NCBI GenBank assembly: GCA_020633205.1
Contig: JACKEB010000011.1
Coordinates: forward strand, 682,001 to 746,000
Direction of reading: 5' to 3'
From: Polyangiaceae bacterium
GTDB lineage: Bacteria; Myxococcota_A; Polyangia; Polyangiales; Polyangiaceae
DNA: 64,000 nt
In this document: one piece after another, positions 48,120-57,257 of the stretch
Layout of the letters: every line of letters starts with the position of its first letter
Position numbering within the stretch: position 1 is the stretch's first letter
Position numbers and translations under genes: made by a program
Notes under the pieces: generated by a model
Databases searched by the model: none
Told to the model about the DNA's origin: nothing
The model's input: the letters and a program-made list of their open reading frames with translations, nothing else

Positions 48120-48128
48120 GCTTCGATG

Positions 48129-49034
48129 TCACGGGCCCAAGCTCGAGACCTTCTGCTTGGTCAGCAGGAACTCATTGCACAGCAGGATCTCGAAGGGGCT
48201 GCGGCCGGTTCGAGTCGAGAGCTGACCCGCGAGGGCGGTGTAGTAGGAGATGACCGAGGGATCCTTCCAGTTGCTGCCGAGCACGACTTGCAGCTGCAGG
48301 CCCGTGCCTTTGCGTTGCAGCACGACCTCTGCCTTGCTGCCCGGAGGAAAGACTCCGTTGGTCTCGAGCACCTCGGCGACTTGGCGCGCCTCGCCTTCGG
48401 TTGCGCCCCGCTCATAGACCACCCGGTGACCTGGGGCGCTCTCCACATAGTCGTCTGCGCTGATGTCCAAGCCTTCGCTGAGGCCGATCAGCGCCCCGAA
48501 CACGGCTACTGCCGAGCCGACCGTCACACCGGCGACGAGCCAACCTGAGCCCTTGGAGCCTCCTCTTGCCAAGTGTGGCATGACGACGGGATCGAGCATC
48601 TGGCGTGCGAGCATCACGATGCCGATGGTCACGGCGATGGGTACGACGTTGCCGATTCCCGGAGGCAGCACCAGTGCGGCCACCAGCGTGCCGAGCGTCA
48701 GGCCGCCACCAAGCAGCGCCGCGCGGCGCGCCTCCGCCGCGCGTCCCATTCGACTTAGCGACAGGTACATCAGAATCGTCCCCGCCAGGGCGCTGCCGAG
48801 GAACGTGGCGATGCCCACCGCCACCGTGGTGAACGGCCGGGCGTCGCGGGGAGCGAGCGAACCATCCTCGCCGCCCTGGTTCAGCTCCCCCAAATTCGGA
48901 GGCGCGTACGGGTTCAGCTCAGCGGCGGCAGTCCCGCTTGCTGTCTTGGTCGATCGCTCGCTTTCGGCTGTGCTGGAGGACGCCTGTTCAGGCCTCTCCG
49001 CTGAGTCCTCGTCCCGACTTGGGTCTTCCGCCAT
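48129..49034 (-). CDS. Hypothetical membrane protein with soluble C-terminal domain
   Basis: A 301-residue protein. The first 70 residues are hydrophilic and Ser/Glu-rich, then there are about four to five transmembrane segments (for example FTTVAVGIATFLGSALAGTI, VVPIAVTIGIVMLARQML). The C-terminal 100 residues are soluble and include HRVVYERGATEGEARQVAEVL and GSKAEVVLQRKGTGLQLQVV, resembling a small alpha/beta domain. No family recognised. Confidence 0.65.
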   Translation of the reverse strand: MAEDPSRDEDSAERPEQASSSTAESERSTKTASGTAAAELNPYAPPNLGELNQGGEDGSLAPRDARPFTTVAVGIATFLGSALAGTILMYLSLSRMGRAAEARRAALLGGGLTLGTLVAALVLPPGIGNVVPIAVTIGIVMLARQMLDPVVMPHLARGGSKGSGWLVAGVTVGSAVAVFGALIGLSEGLDISADDYVESAPGHRVVYERGATEGEARQVAEVLETNGVFPPGSKAEVVLQRKGTGLQLQVVLGSNWKDPSVISYYTALAGQLSTRTGRSPFEILLCNEFLLTKQKVSSLGP

Positions 49035-49080
49035 CGGCAGAGGAGGCTAGCAAGGGCCAAGCGTGATAGACTGCAGTTTC

Positions 49081-49914
49081 GTGCGGTATCTTGGTCTGGT
49101 TGGCTTGTGCGCGCTGACTGCTTGCTCGGTCTTTCCCGATCAGCTGACGCCGCGAAAGAACGCCAGTGGTGGCACGGGCGGTAGCTCCAGCGGAGGCGCC
49201 GCCGGAGTCGCCGCGAACGGAGGGAGCTCCGGCGATGGGGGCTCTGGAAGCGGTGCGGTTGGCGGCAGCATGGCTGGTGGCGCAAGCGGCACCGCCGGTG
49301 CTTCCGGTGCCTCGAGCGGCGGGACTGGCGGCGCGTCGGGCGGTACAGCCGGCGTGGGCGGCAGCGCCGGAGCTGCGGGTACCAGTGGCAGCGGCGGTTC
49401 AGGTGGCAGCGGCGGCATCCTGACCTGTCCAACGCTGGCCCCGAACGCCAGCTTCGAGCTCGTCGGTGCAGGCAACCATCCTTCGGGGTGGCAGGTGATC
49501 TACGAGCAGGGCAGTGGGCTGATCTGGGAGTCGACAGACATCGACCATCGGAGCGGCAGTCGCTCGCTGCTGATCGACACGATGTCCGTCACGGGGGGCA
49601 ATCCATACTTCGCGGGTATCGGGACGAATCAGATCTCCGTGGACACTGGCGCTAGGCTCGAGGTTACATTTTCCGCGCGGATTGTGGCTCAGGGTGGTGG
49701 GCGGCCGGCGCTGAGCTTCGACTTCTTCACCAATGACTTCATGTACATCAGTGGAACAACCGTCGTCGAGATGCCGCAGAACAGCGCCTGGGTGGAATAC
49801 GGCCCATTGACCGTCGACCAACCCAGCAACTCAAGCCGGCTAACCCTGAACATCGACTTCGATCCGAACGCGCGCTTCTTCATCGATGATGTCTGCTTCC
49901 GGGTGCTTCCCTAG
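49081..49914 (+). CDS. Lipoprotein with Gly/Ser linker and CBM4/9-like beta-sandwich
   Basis: The GTG at 49081 (MRYLGLVGLCALTACSVF) is preferred over the upstream ATG at 49063 because it places a compact lipoprotein signal directly at the N-terminus. The linker is about 90 residues of GGSGG/GASGG. The C-terminal 155 residues open with PNASFELVGAGNHPSGWQ, with SGSRSLLIDT and a closing FFIDDVCFRVLP, the pattern of CBM4/9 or galactose-binding-like jelly-rolls. It is probably a surface sugar-binding protein. Confidence 0.75.
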   Translation: MRYLGLVGLCALTACSVFPDQLTPRKNASGGTGGSSSGGAAGVAANGGSSGDGGSGSGAVGGSMAGGASGTAGASGASSGGTGGASGGTAGVGGSAGAAGTSGSGGSGGSGGILTCPTLAPNASFELVGAGNHPSGWQVIYEQGSGLIWESTDIDHRSGSRSLLIDTMSVTGGNPYFAGIGTNQISVDTGARLEVTFSARIVAQGGGRPALSFDFFTNDFMYISGTTVVEMPQNSAWVEYGPLTVDQPSNSSRLTLNIDFDPNARFFIDDVCFRVLP

Positions 49915-50090
49915 TTCCTTGCCTTGAAGTTGAGCCAAGGGGTTGAGCTGGCTGTCCTCACCCCCAACCCTCAAGGGAGCAGGGAGACTTTCCCTGGTGC
50001 CGATCGCAGCGTGAGTGGAACCACCTGAAACGTCGTCATTGGCGTCACGGTTTTCGTGATCCGATTCGCTGTCTCTGCTAAGCGTCAGCC
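49915..50090. other. Intergenic stretch before asd with a recurring sequence
   Basis: These 176 bases contain TCCTCACCCCCAACCCTCAAGGG at 49954-49976, another copy of the TCACCCCC-type sequence found several times in the window, and nothing that looks coding. Confidence 0.35.
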
Positions 50091-51245
50091 ATGGCACTGA
50101 CTCGGGTCGGACTGGTTGGATGGCGAGGCATGGTGGGCTCCGTGTTGATGGAGCGCATGCTGAAGGAACGCGACTTCGAGGGTTTGGAACCCAAGTTCTT
50201 TTCGACGTCGCAGGTTGGCCAGCCGGGACCCGACATCGGACCCAACACCAGTGCGCTCGCTGACGCATACGACGTGGGCACGCTCAAGGAGCAGCAGGCG
50301 ATCATCACCTGCCAAGGGGGCGACTACACGTCGAAGGTGCTGCCCGAGCTGCGCAAGGCCGGCTGGGATGGCTACTGGATCGATGCTGCAAGCACCAAGC
50401 GGATGGACGATGACTCGGTCATCGTCCTCGATCCGGTTAACCGTACGGTAATCGACAAGGCCATCCAGAGCGGAGTCAAGAACTACATCGGCGGCAACTG
50501 CACGGTCAGCCTGATGTTGATGGCCATGGGCGGGCTCTACCAGCGCGGCTGGATCGAGTGGATCAGCTCAATGACCTACCAAGCGGCTTCGGGAGCTGGC
50601 GCGCAGAACATGCGTGAGCTGGTGGCGCAGATGTACCAAATCGGGATGGACGCGAAGCCGCAGGTAGAGGACGCAGCGGGTTCGATCCTCGAGCTCGACA
50701 AGCAAGTCAGTCAGACCCTGCTCGCTGATTATTTCCCGACGGATAATTTTGGCGCGCCGCTCGCAGGCAGCCTCATCCCCTGGATCGATCGCTTGATGGA
50801 CGGTGGGGACACCCGTGAGGAGTGGAAGGGCCACGTCGAGTCGAACAAGATCCTCGGCAACGATCCGGTGATCCCCGTGGACGGCATCTGCGTGCGGATC
50901 GGCGCCATGCGGTGCCACTCCCAGGCGCTGACCATCAAGCTCAAAAAGAACGTGCCTCTCGACGAGCTCGAGAGTGTGATCCAGGAGGGCAACCACTGGG
51001 TGGAGGTCGTCCCCAACACCAAGGAAGCGAGCCTTGCGCGGCTGACCCCTGCGGCGGTGAACGGCACGCTGAAGGTACCCGTAGGCCGCTTGCACAAGCT
51101 GCGCATGGGGCCTGACTACCTGGGTGCGTTCACTGTGGGTGACCAGCTCCTGTGGGGCGCCGCGGAGCCACTCCGCCGCACGCTGAAGATCTTGCGGGTC
51201 CACCATGGCTGGACGAGCCGCTCGATGATGCCCCCCGCGGGCTGA
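50091..51245 (+). CDS. asd: Aspartate-semialdehyde dehydrogenase
   Basis: A 384-residue NADP-dependent enzyme reducing aspartyl phosphate to aspartate semialdehyde, the branch point to lysine/diaminopimelate, threonine and methionine. The nucleotide loop is VGWRGMVGSVLM, the catalytic Cys137 is in IGGNCTVSLMLM and the catalytic His276 is in MRCHSQALTIKL. These positions nearly match the E. coli enzyme (Cys135, His274), so it is of the longer, enterobacterial-type subgroup. It is transcribed alone. Confidence 0.96.
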   Translation: MALTRVGLVGWRGMVGSVLMERMLKERDFEGLEPKFFSTSQVGQPGPDIGPNTSALADAYDVGTLKEQQAIITCQGGDYTSKVLPELRKAGWDGYWIDAASTKRMDDDSVIVLDPVNRTVIDKAIQSGVKNYIGGNCTVSLMLMAMGGLYQRGWIEWISSMTYQAASGAGAQNMRELVAQMYQIGMDAKPQVEDAAGSILELDKQVSQTLLADYFPTDNFGAPLAGSLIPWIDRLMDGGDTREEWKGHVESNKILGNDPVIPVDGICVRIGAMRCHSQALTIKLKKNVPLDELESVIQEGNHWVEVVPNTKEASLARLTPAAVNGTLKVPVGRLHKLRMGPDYLGAFTVGDQLLWGAAEPLRRTLKILRVHHGWTSRSMMPPAG

Positions 51246-51261
51246 CGCCGAGCAAGCGAGT

Positions 51262-51320
51262 TCCCCACGGTGAACTAGCGCCAACCGAGTGCGCTGAGGA
51301 ACGAAACAGTACCGTGGGGA
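51262..51320. terminator. Inverted repeat between convergent asd and pnkp
   Basis: TCCCCACGGT (51262-51271) is exactly complementary to ACCGTGGGGA (51311-51320), with an inner AGCGC/GCGCT stem in the 39-nt loop. It fills most of the 81-bp gap between two converging genes, as expected for a bidirectional terminator. Confidence 0.6.
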
Positions 51321-51326
51321 TATGTG

Positions 51327-54029
51327 TCAGAGTCGCGGATCCGTTCGCTCGCACTCCAGCGCGAGCAGCGTGAACACGCACTCATGAACCCGATGTAGGG
51401 GCTCTCGCTTGGCGAAGCGACTCAGCGCCTCGAGTCCCAACGCGGATTCTCGCAGCGCCAGGCCCCGCTTGTGGCGTAGGCGCCGACCGCGCATGCGTTC
51501 CAGGTTCTGCGGCATCAGGTACTCTGGCCCGTAGATGATGCGCAGGTATTCGGGGCCGCGGCACTTCAACGCGGGCTGCACGTAGTCCGCGCCGCGCTTG
51601 CTGAGCCAGTGGAGCGGTTTGACGACCATGCCTTCGCCACCCTGACCGGTGAGCTCCGTCCACCAAGCGCTGGCGTCCGCTTCTGACACTGTCGCGACGT
51701 CGGTGAGTTCCGGGTCGGTCTTGGGGGTGAGGTCCTCTGACTCCTCGTCGGGAGTCAACTCAACGACTCGGTAAGGCGTGCTACGTAACAGCTTAGGATC
51801 GGCATCGACCAGTTCCCCGAGGAGACGCATATGCCATACGTGCGACTTGTCGCTGTGCACCTGGCCTTCCGTCGCCAAGAGATGGAATGGTGCAAGCTCG
51901 ACTCCTTCAAGTCCGTCACTCGGCCAACAGTACTGACGGTAAGCAGCGCGGAAGCCCGCCACGCTGCGCTCACGAGCCGCGAAGTGACTGACCGCCGACT
52001 GTAGATCCAGCAGGCTGCCCGACGTACCGCGTTCACGCGCTGCTGCCTCATTCGGAGCAAGCGACCCGAGGCGCTGTGCTTGTGCTAGCCGCTGTGCGGT
52101 CTGAGCTAGACGCTGATTCATCGCGGCCAAGGCCGCTTCACCTGCGCAACCCACCGCTGCATACTGGTCGCGCACCAGCTCCTTCGCCTTGTGCGTCCAC
52201 GGGAGGACTTCACAGTCGAAGCAGAGCCAGTCCGTGTCAAAGCGTTGCCACAAGCCGCACGCGTCCGCTGCCTGGCGCAGCCGCTCGAGCAACGCTTGCT
52301 CCGTTTCGGCGTGCTTGAAGAAGCTCCGTCCACTGCGGGAGTAGACGACACCAAGACTCGGATCTACTCCAAAGCGTTGCTGTGCGGTCTCGAGGTTGCG
52401 GCAAAGCACGACGATAGCGCGCGAGCCCATGTGCTTCTCCTGGCAAACGACGTGGCTCACCCCCTCGCGACGGAAGTAGTCGAACGCCTGTGCTGGCCCC
52501 TCGAGCAACGGCCCTTCGCTGGCGGCTTCGCACGGCGACATGGTCGGAGGCAGGTAGATCAGCCAGCGTGGATCGACGGTGAAGCGGCTGATCTCTTCCA
52601 GCGCCTGGGCGACCTGTGCACGCCCAGCGCTGATTGAAAAGCCGAACTGGGTCGACACCGGCTTGCTGCGCTTGTGACCCGCTTCGAACAAGTCGCTGAG
52701 GTCGAGCACCCGCTCCGGGCGGTCCTCTCGAGGTCGCTCGAGAGGCCGCGTAGGCTCGTAGTACACCTCTGCTGCGCGCACGCTGACCAGCTCACGCTCC
52801 GGGTAGCGCAGCGCCGTGAGGCTGCCTCCGAACACGCAGCCCGTGTCGATGCAGATGGTGCGGTTGATCCACTCCGCGCGGGGCACCGGGGTGTGCCCGT
52901 ACACGACCATCGCATCCCCGCGGTAATCCTGCGCCCAGTCGACACGTTCCGGGAGCCCGAAGCTGTCCACTTCGCCCGTGGTCTCACCGTACAGCGCGAA
53001 CTCGCGTACCCGGCCCGATGCGCGGCCCTGAAAGGCCTGCTTCATCCCGGCGTGGGCCACCACCAGCTTGCCCCGGTCCAGTACTTGGTGGCTCACCAGC
53101 TTCTGGACGAAGCTCAGCACCTCTTGCTTGAAGGTGTCGCTCTCATGGGTGAGCTGCTCCGCCGTCTGCTCCAAGCCATGGCGCAGCTTCACCTGCTTGC
53201 CCTGGAGGAAGCGCGTGAGCTTGACGTCGTGGTTACCCGGAACGCAGAGCGCCTGACCGGTGCCAACCAGGTGCATCACCAACTTGAGCACCTGAGGGCT
53301 CGCGGGACCGCGGTCGACTAAATCCCCGAGGAAAATCAGTCGGCGTCCCACTGGGCTCTTGACGCTGAAGCCCATAGCTCCCTCGCTGAGCTCGTAGCCT
53401 AGCTTTCCGAGCAGCTGCACCAGCTCTGCGTAGCAGCCATGGACATCGCCGATGATATCGAATGGCCCCAGCTCTTGCTGACGGTTACACCACAGCGGCA
53501 CGCGGCTGAGCGCCACGGAGTCGACTTCCTCCGCGGTCTTGAACTTGTAGACGCTGTGGAAGCCTTCCTTGCGCAGGCCGCGCAGATCACGGCGTAGCGC
53601 GGCCTGCTGGCGGCGAATCACTTGGGGTCCCACGGCGCGGCGCGCACCGACCGCGGGCGCGATCTGGCCACGCTCCGCGTCGCGCTTCACGCACACATTC
53701 GTAGGCAGATCGAACACCAGAGCGACTGTCAGCACGTCGTGGCGCCGCGCGAGCTGCAACAGCTCCTTGCGGTCGTCCTTGCGCACGCTGGTCGCGTCGA
53801 CGACGGTCAGCTTGCCCGCGCTCAGGCGCCGCCCGGCGATCTCGTTCAACAGCGAAAACGCGCCGTGAGTCGACGTCATGTCGTTAGGGTCATCGCAAAT
53901 CATCGCGCGGCACGCGTCGCTAGACACGACCTCCGTTGCGAGAAAGTGCCGCGCGGCGAAGCTCGACTTGCCTGAGCCCGAGGCGCCGACCAGCACCACC
54001 AGGCTGAGATCCGGTAGCTCTAGTTGCAT
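51327..54029 (-). CDS. pnkp: Polynucleotide kinase-phosphatase-ligase (bacterial Pnkp)
   Basis: A 900-residue three-domain RNA-repair enzyme. Residues 1-160 are the 5'-OH kinase, with P-loop GASGSGKS (15-22) and VVSSDACRAMICDD. Residues about 185-460 are a metallophosphoesterase that heals 2',3'-cyclic/3'-phosphate ends: DIIGDVHGCY, FLGDLVDRGPAS, VPGNHDVK, VVAHAG, VYGHTPVP. Residues about 500-860 are an adenylyltransferase/ligase with the AMP-accepting Lys532 in QEKHMGSRAIVV and GGEGMVVKP late in the domain. The order and length match Clostridium thermocellum Pnkp (870). The start ATG, preceded by AGGAGG, lies inside the end of hen1 (10-bp overlap). The frame's longer N-terminal extension is hen1 sequence read in another frame and is excluded. 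Confidence 0.95.
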   Translation of the reverse strand: MQLELPDLSLVVLVGASGSGKSSFAARHFLATEVVSSDACRAMICDDPNDMTSTHGAFSLLNEIAGRRLSAGKLTVVDATSVRKDDRKELLQLARRHDVLTVALVFDLPTNVCVKRDAERGQIAPAVGARRAVGPQVIRRQQAALRRDLRGLRKEGFHSVYKFKTAEEVDSVALSRVPLWCNRQQELGPFDIIGDVHGCYAELVQLLGKLGYELSEGAMGFSVKSPVGRRLIFLGDLVDRGPASPQVLKLVMHLVGTGQALCVPGNHDVKLTRFLQGKQVKLRHGLEQTAEQLTHESDTFKQEVLSFVQKLVSHQVLDRGKLVVAHAGMKQAFQGRASGRVREFALYGETTGEVDSFGLPERVDWAQDYRGDAMVVYGHTPVPRAEWINRTICIDTGCVFGGSLTALRYPERELVSVRAAEVYYEPTRPLERPREDRPERVLDLSDLFEAGHKRSKPVSTQFGFSISAGRAQVAQALEEISRFTVDPRWLIYLPPTMSPCEAASEGPLLEGPAQAFDYFRREGVSHVVCQEKHMGSRAIVVLCRNLETAQQRFGVDPSLGVVYSRSGRSFFKHAETEQALLERLRQAADACGLWQRFDTDWLCFDCEVLPWTHKAKELVRDQYAAVGCAGEAALAAMNQRLAQTAQRLAQAQRLGSLAPNEAAARERGTSGSLLDLQSAVSHFAARERSVAGFRAAYRQYCWPSDGLEGVELAPFHLLATEGQVHSDKSHVWHMRLLGELVDADPKLLRSTPYRVVELTPDEESEDLTPKTDPELTDVATVSEADASAWWTELTGQGGEGMVVKPLHWLSKRGADYVQPALKCRGPEYLRIIYGPEYLMPQNLERMRGRRLRHKRGLALRESALGLEALSRFAKREPLHRVHECVFTLLALECERTDPRL

Positions 54030-55495
54030 GCTGCCTCCTGAGTTGCGGTGAACACCGCAAGCTGAGTCGGGGCGCCGTGCGCCGGATCCAGCTGGCCAAT
54101 GTCGCGAAAGCGCACGCTGTACTGATGCCGTGCGGCAACGGACGTGGCCCAGGCTTGGAACTCGCCCCGGGTCCACTCGAAACGGTGGTCGCGGTGGCGT
54201 AGCTTTCCGTCTGCCAGCCCCGGGAAGTTGACGTTGTACTCGCGGTTTGGCGTGCTCACGAGCACGCATTGGGGCTTGGCGTCGGCGAACAGGCTGTGCT
54301 CCAGCGCGCCCAGGCGGTTCGCGTCCAGGTGTTCGATGACCTCGATCAGGCACGCGGCGTCGAAACCCCGCAGCCGTGCGTCGCGGTAGCACAGGGAGCT
54401 CTGCAGGATGTTCACCCGCGCCTCGGGGTCATGGCGATCCACGGCGTCCGGGTCGATGCGCAACTTCTCTGCCGCACGGATCAGCGACGGCAGGCTCACG
54501 TCACAACCCACGACCCGGCTGAACTGCTTCTGCTTTGCCAGTCGACGCAGGAGCTTGCCTTCTCCGCAGCCCAAATCCAGCACGCGCGCGGCGCCACAGG
54601 TTGCAAGCTCTTCGAGCACCACCTCGCGGCGTTGCTCGTCGAGCGGCTTGGGCTTCTCTGCTCGTGGCTCGGGTGGCCCGACCAGCTCTTCCAGGGCGCG
54701 CTCCTCGGCCTCTGCGTGGCGCGGGTCGAGGACTTCCGTTGCCTCCTCCGTGTCAGGCTGCAGACGCTCGATGGCTTGGGCGGTGAGCCCGCGTTGATGC
54801 TTGAGGTAGCGCTTCGTGATGCGCTCCTTCAGCGGATGTTGCTCGAGCCAGCCAGCGCCGCGGGCGAGCAACTTCTCCACCTCGGTCTCGTCGACCCAGT
54901 AGTGCTTGTTGTCGTCCATCACCGGGAGCAAGACGTAGAGGTGGCTCAGGAGCTCTGCTAGGCGCAACTTGCCCCGCAGTTGCACTCGGAAGTAACGAGT
55001 GGCGTGCCACACCTCGGCCTCCGGTTCCCGCGCAGCGAGCACGGGATCGAGCGCCAGGGCGCTGGCCTCGAGTTGGTACCCCAGGGGCTCGAACAGTTCG
55101 CGCAGCAGTCCCTCACCCCCACGCAAGCTAACTACAGGCAGCTCCACTTCGAAATCGAGAGCCTCCCCAGCGAGCTCCGGGCGGTCGCGGCACTTGCCCT
55201 GCATCGCCGAGCTGAAGACGCGCGCAATGGCCACGCTGAGCCAGGAGGACGCGACGTATGGGCGGTCATTGACGTAAGGTTCGAGGTCGAATGTTTCCGT
55301 GCGGTCTCGTGTCAGCCCCACGGGGTCGACATCCAGGGCCAAGGTGGCGCTGCAGCGCTCGTGGCTAGCCTCCGGGAAAAACACCAGTGCGCGCCCCGAA
55401 GCGAGCTCGAAGCTCTGCACCCGGTCCGGGTGCTTGCCCAGCAGGTAGCCGAGATCAGTCGCCGGCTGATGAGTCGTGGTCAGTGTAAATAGCAT
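54020..55495 (-). CDS. hen1: 3'-terminal RNA ribose 2'-O-methyltransferase Hen1
   Basis: From MLFTLTTTHQPATDLGYLLG the product is 491 residues. The N-terminal half is the bacterial Hen1 domain that activates the partner Pnkp ligase. The C-terminal half is the methyltransferase: SAM motif VLDLGCGEGKLLRRL, then IEVIEHLDANRL with the E-x-x-E-H manganese-binding set, and DHRFEWTRGEF with the further His. Hen1 methylates the 2'-OH of the 3'-terminal nucleotide of broken RNA before sealing, which protects the repaired site from repeat cleavage by ribotoxins. The frame is open to 55630 upstream, but the family begins at this ATG. Confidence 0.95.
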   Translation of the reverse strand: MLFTLTTTHQPATDLGYLLGKHPDRVQSFELASGRALVFFPEASHERCSATLALDVDPVGLTRDRTETFDLEPYVNDRPYVASSWLSVAIARVFSSAMQGKCRDRPELAGEALDFEVELPVVSLRGGEGLLRELFEPLGYQLEASALALDPVLAAREPEAEVWHATRYFRVQLRGKLRLAELLSHLYVLLPVMDDNKHYWVDETEVEKLLARGAGWLEQHPLKERITKRYLKHQRGLTAQAIERLQPDTEEATEVLDPRHAEAEERALEELVGPPEPRAEKPKPLDEQRREVVLEELATCGAARVLDLGCGEGKLLRRLAKQKQFSRVVGCDVSLPSLIRAAEKLRIDPDAVDRHDPEARVNILQSSLCYRDARLRGFDAACLIEVIEHLDANRLGALEHSLFADAKPQCVLVSTPNREYNVNFPGLADGKLRHRDHRFEWTRGEFQAWATSVAARHQYSVRFRDIGQLDPAHGAPTQLAVFTATQEAACN

Positions 55496-55688
55496 CGCGA
55501 GTTCCCCTGCTCCTTCCCACGCCGGAGGGAGTAGGAGCCGTACACGAGCGCACGCCCCGCCGCACCTTGCTGGGTGCAAACGCGACGCCCGTCGCTGAGC
55601 CTCGACGAGCGTTCGAAGGCTAGAGCGCAACGGCCAAACAGCCGTCGCGCGCCGAGTGTGACCGCGTTTCAGCGCGGGTCAAGGGCGC

Positions 55689-56450
55689 TCAGGCAGGGCA
55701 CAGCGCCGGACCGTCGACGCACACCGCGCCGGTGCTCTGAGGCTCGCAGTGCTGCTCGTCGCCGCAGTCTTGCTGGGAGAAGCAACCTCCCTGGTACACA
55801 CAGGTGAGGCTCTGGACGCCGCAACATGGGTCGGCCACAGCGGCGCAGCGGCCACCGTCGCCGGCGGTGCAGTCACTGTCTTGGGTGCATCCGAGGTGCA
55901 TACAGGTGGCGATTTTCCGCCCGAATACGCCGGCTGGTACGCAAGTGAGACCGAAGTCGCAGTTCTCGGGTCCACGACACTCGTCTTCAGCGCAGACGGT
56001 AGTTGGTTCTGGGAAGGCGCCCCCGCAGAAAGGAAGCAGCGGGCCCAGCAGGCAGGCTTGACCGTCCTTGCACTGGCTGTCGTCACAGCATTGTGGATCC
56101 GAGCCCTGGCACTCGGTTTCGTGCGGAACCGGATAGGCACAAGCGCGAAAGCCACCTGGGACCAGCTCCACGCACTCACCCTCGACGCAGTCCCTGTCCT
56201 CGACGCATTGCCAGACGTTTCCGCCGCTGCCGCCGGTCGCACCGCTGCCACCTGAGGCGCCGCTGCCGCCGGTCGCACCGCTGCCACCGGATGCACCGCT
56301 GCCGCCGGACGCGCCACTGCCACCGGACGCGCCGCTACCACCGGATGCGCCGCTGCCACCATCACCGCTGAAGGAGTCTCCTCCGCAGCCGACCAGCGCC
56401 AAGCCCGCCACGACGGTCAGAGCCGCCCAACCCCACCTCAAATAAGTCAT
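55689..56450 (-). CDS. Cys-rich lipoprotein with GSGASG repeats
   Basis: A 253-residue lipoprotein (lipobox LALVGCGG) with a linker of seven GGSGAS/GGSGAT hexapeptides encoded by 18-bp tandem DNA repeats. The remaining 170 residues carry about 24 Cys in modules such as CVEDRDCVEGECVEL, CCDDSQCKDGQACLL and CTQDSDCTAGDGGRC, the same style as the N-terminal part of the ferritin-like lipoprotein at 27273. It lies upstream of hen1 on the same strand, but 193 bp separate them, so cotranscription is uncertain. Function unknown. Confidence 0.8.
   Translation of the reverse strand: MTYLRWGWAALTVVAGLALVGCGGDSFSGDGGSGASGGSGASGGSGASGGSGASGGSGATGGSGASGGSGATGGSGGNVWQCVEDRDCVEGECVELVPGGFRACAYPVPHETECQGSDPQCCDDSQCKDGQACLLGPLLPFCGGAFPEPTTVCAEDECRGPENCDFGLTCVPAGVFGRKIATCMHLGCTQDSDCTAGDGGRCAAVADPCCGVQSLTCVYQGGCFSQQDCGDEQHCEPQSTGAVCVDGPALCPA
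56221..56358. repeat. 18-bp tandem repeats encoding the lipoprotein linker
   Basis: About seven imperfect 18-bp units (plus-strand form like GCCACCGGACGCGCCGCT) encode the GGSGAS/T hexapeptides. The period is a multiple of three and synonymous differences between units indicate coding-level maintenance with expected length variability. Confidence 0.85.
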
Positions 56451-56589
56451 GGCGTCAGCCTAGCAGCTTCATTGCCCGACGTCAGATGAGCCACGCGTCC
56501 CCCGCTAGCGCCTGGAGCGTTCGCGCAAGGCATGCGCCGTTCGCCGACCCAAGCCGCTTACCTTGCGGAAATGCGCGCCAAGTGCAGTG

Positions 56590-57015
56590 TCAGCGAGCGC
56601 GATCCATGGCGCTACGCACTGCGTCGCGCAGGCGCTCCGGGCCTTCCGTCTTGTGCACGAAGGTGCCGAGCGCACGGGCGTCCTCGGAGTCCGTCCCTAG
56701 ATCCGCGCTGAAGATCACGGCTTCGCCCATCGCCCCGGCCGCCAGCAACTCCTGCCCCACCTCGATCCCGCTGCCGTCCTTCAGGTGGATGTCGATCACC
56801 GCCACGTCGAAGTAGGGCAAGGTTGCGATCAGGGTGCGAGCCTCTTCGCAGCTCTTCACGCTGCGGAACTTCCAGGGTTCGTTGGACAACACCCGATGAA
56901 TCGCCCGCGCTACCGCGGGATCGTCCTCGACGATGAGCACACACGGCTCCCCGCGAGGGCGGGCGCGAAGCGGCGAAGCGCGCAGGGCAGGGTTGGAGTC
57001 AGCCAAGAAGTCCAT
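56590..57015 (-). CDS. Stand-alone receiver protein, paralogue of the one at 38.5 kb
   Basis: A 141-residue protein starting at MDFLADSNPAL: an N-terminal tail of about 25 residues followed by one receiver domain. E30, D31 and D32 form the acidic pocket (LIVEDDPAVARAIH), D75 is the phosphoacceptor (AVIDIHLKDGSG), and the Lys is in GTFVHKTEGPERL. The segment GIEVGQELLAAGAMGEAVIFSA parallels GIEVAETLLQSGAVTCAVFYSG of the 38544-38918 product. No output domain. No kinase neighbour. Confidence 0.9.
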   Translation of the reverse strand: MDFLADSNPALRASPLRARPRGEPCVLIVEDDPAVARAIHRVLSNEPWKFRSVKSCEEARTLIATLPYFDVAVIDIHLKDGSGIEVGQELLAAGAMGEAVIFSADLGTDSEDARALGTFVHKTEGPERLRDAVRSAMDRAR

Positions 57016-57257
57016 CTGAGCGGCCTGGGCTTTGGAGTGGGTGAGAGGTCCACGCAACTATGGAGCCGCCGATCAGTTCTGCAAGACTGCCGTACCAATT
57101 CACACAATTCAATGGCGCCAGGCGTCACCCGATGTGGGTGAGCCTTTTCCAGCGTGGAACAACTCGGCCCGCTGCCGACGGGCCGCTGTACCGACGCCGT
57201 TGTCAGGTGTCGACGCCGCTGTCCGCGGGTTTGGGGGAGAGGGTGAGCAGCTTCGCG

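Noticed and set aside
51246..55495. Restriction-modification or toxin-antitoxin system next to hen1-pnkp
   Set aside because: Neighbours are asd and a Cys-rich lipoprotein; no nuclease, toxin or immunity gene is present.
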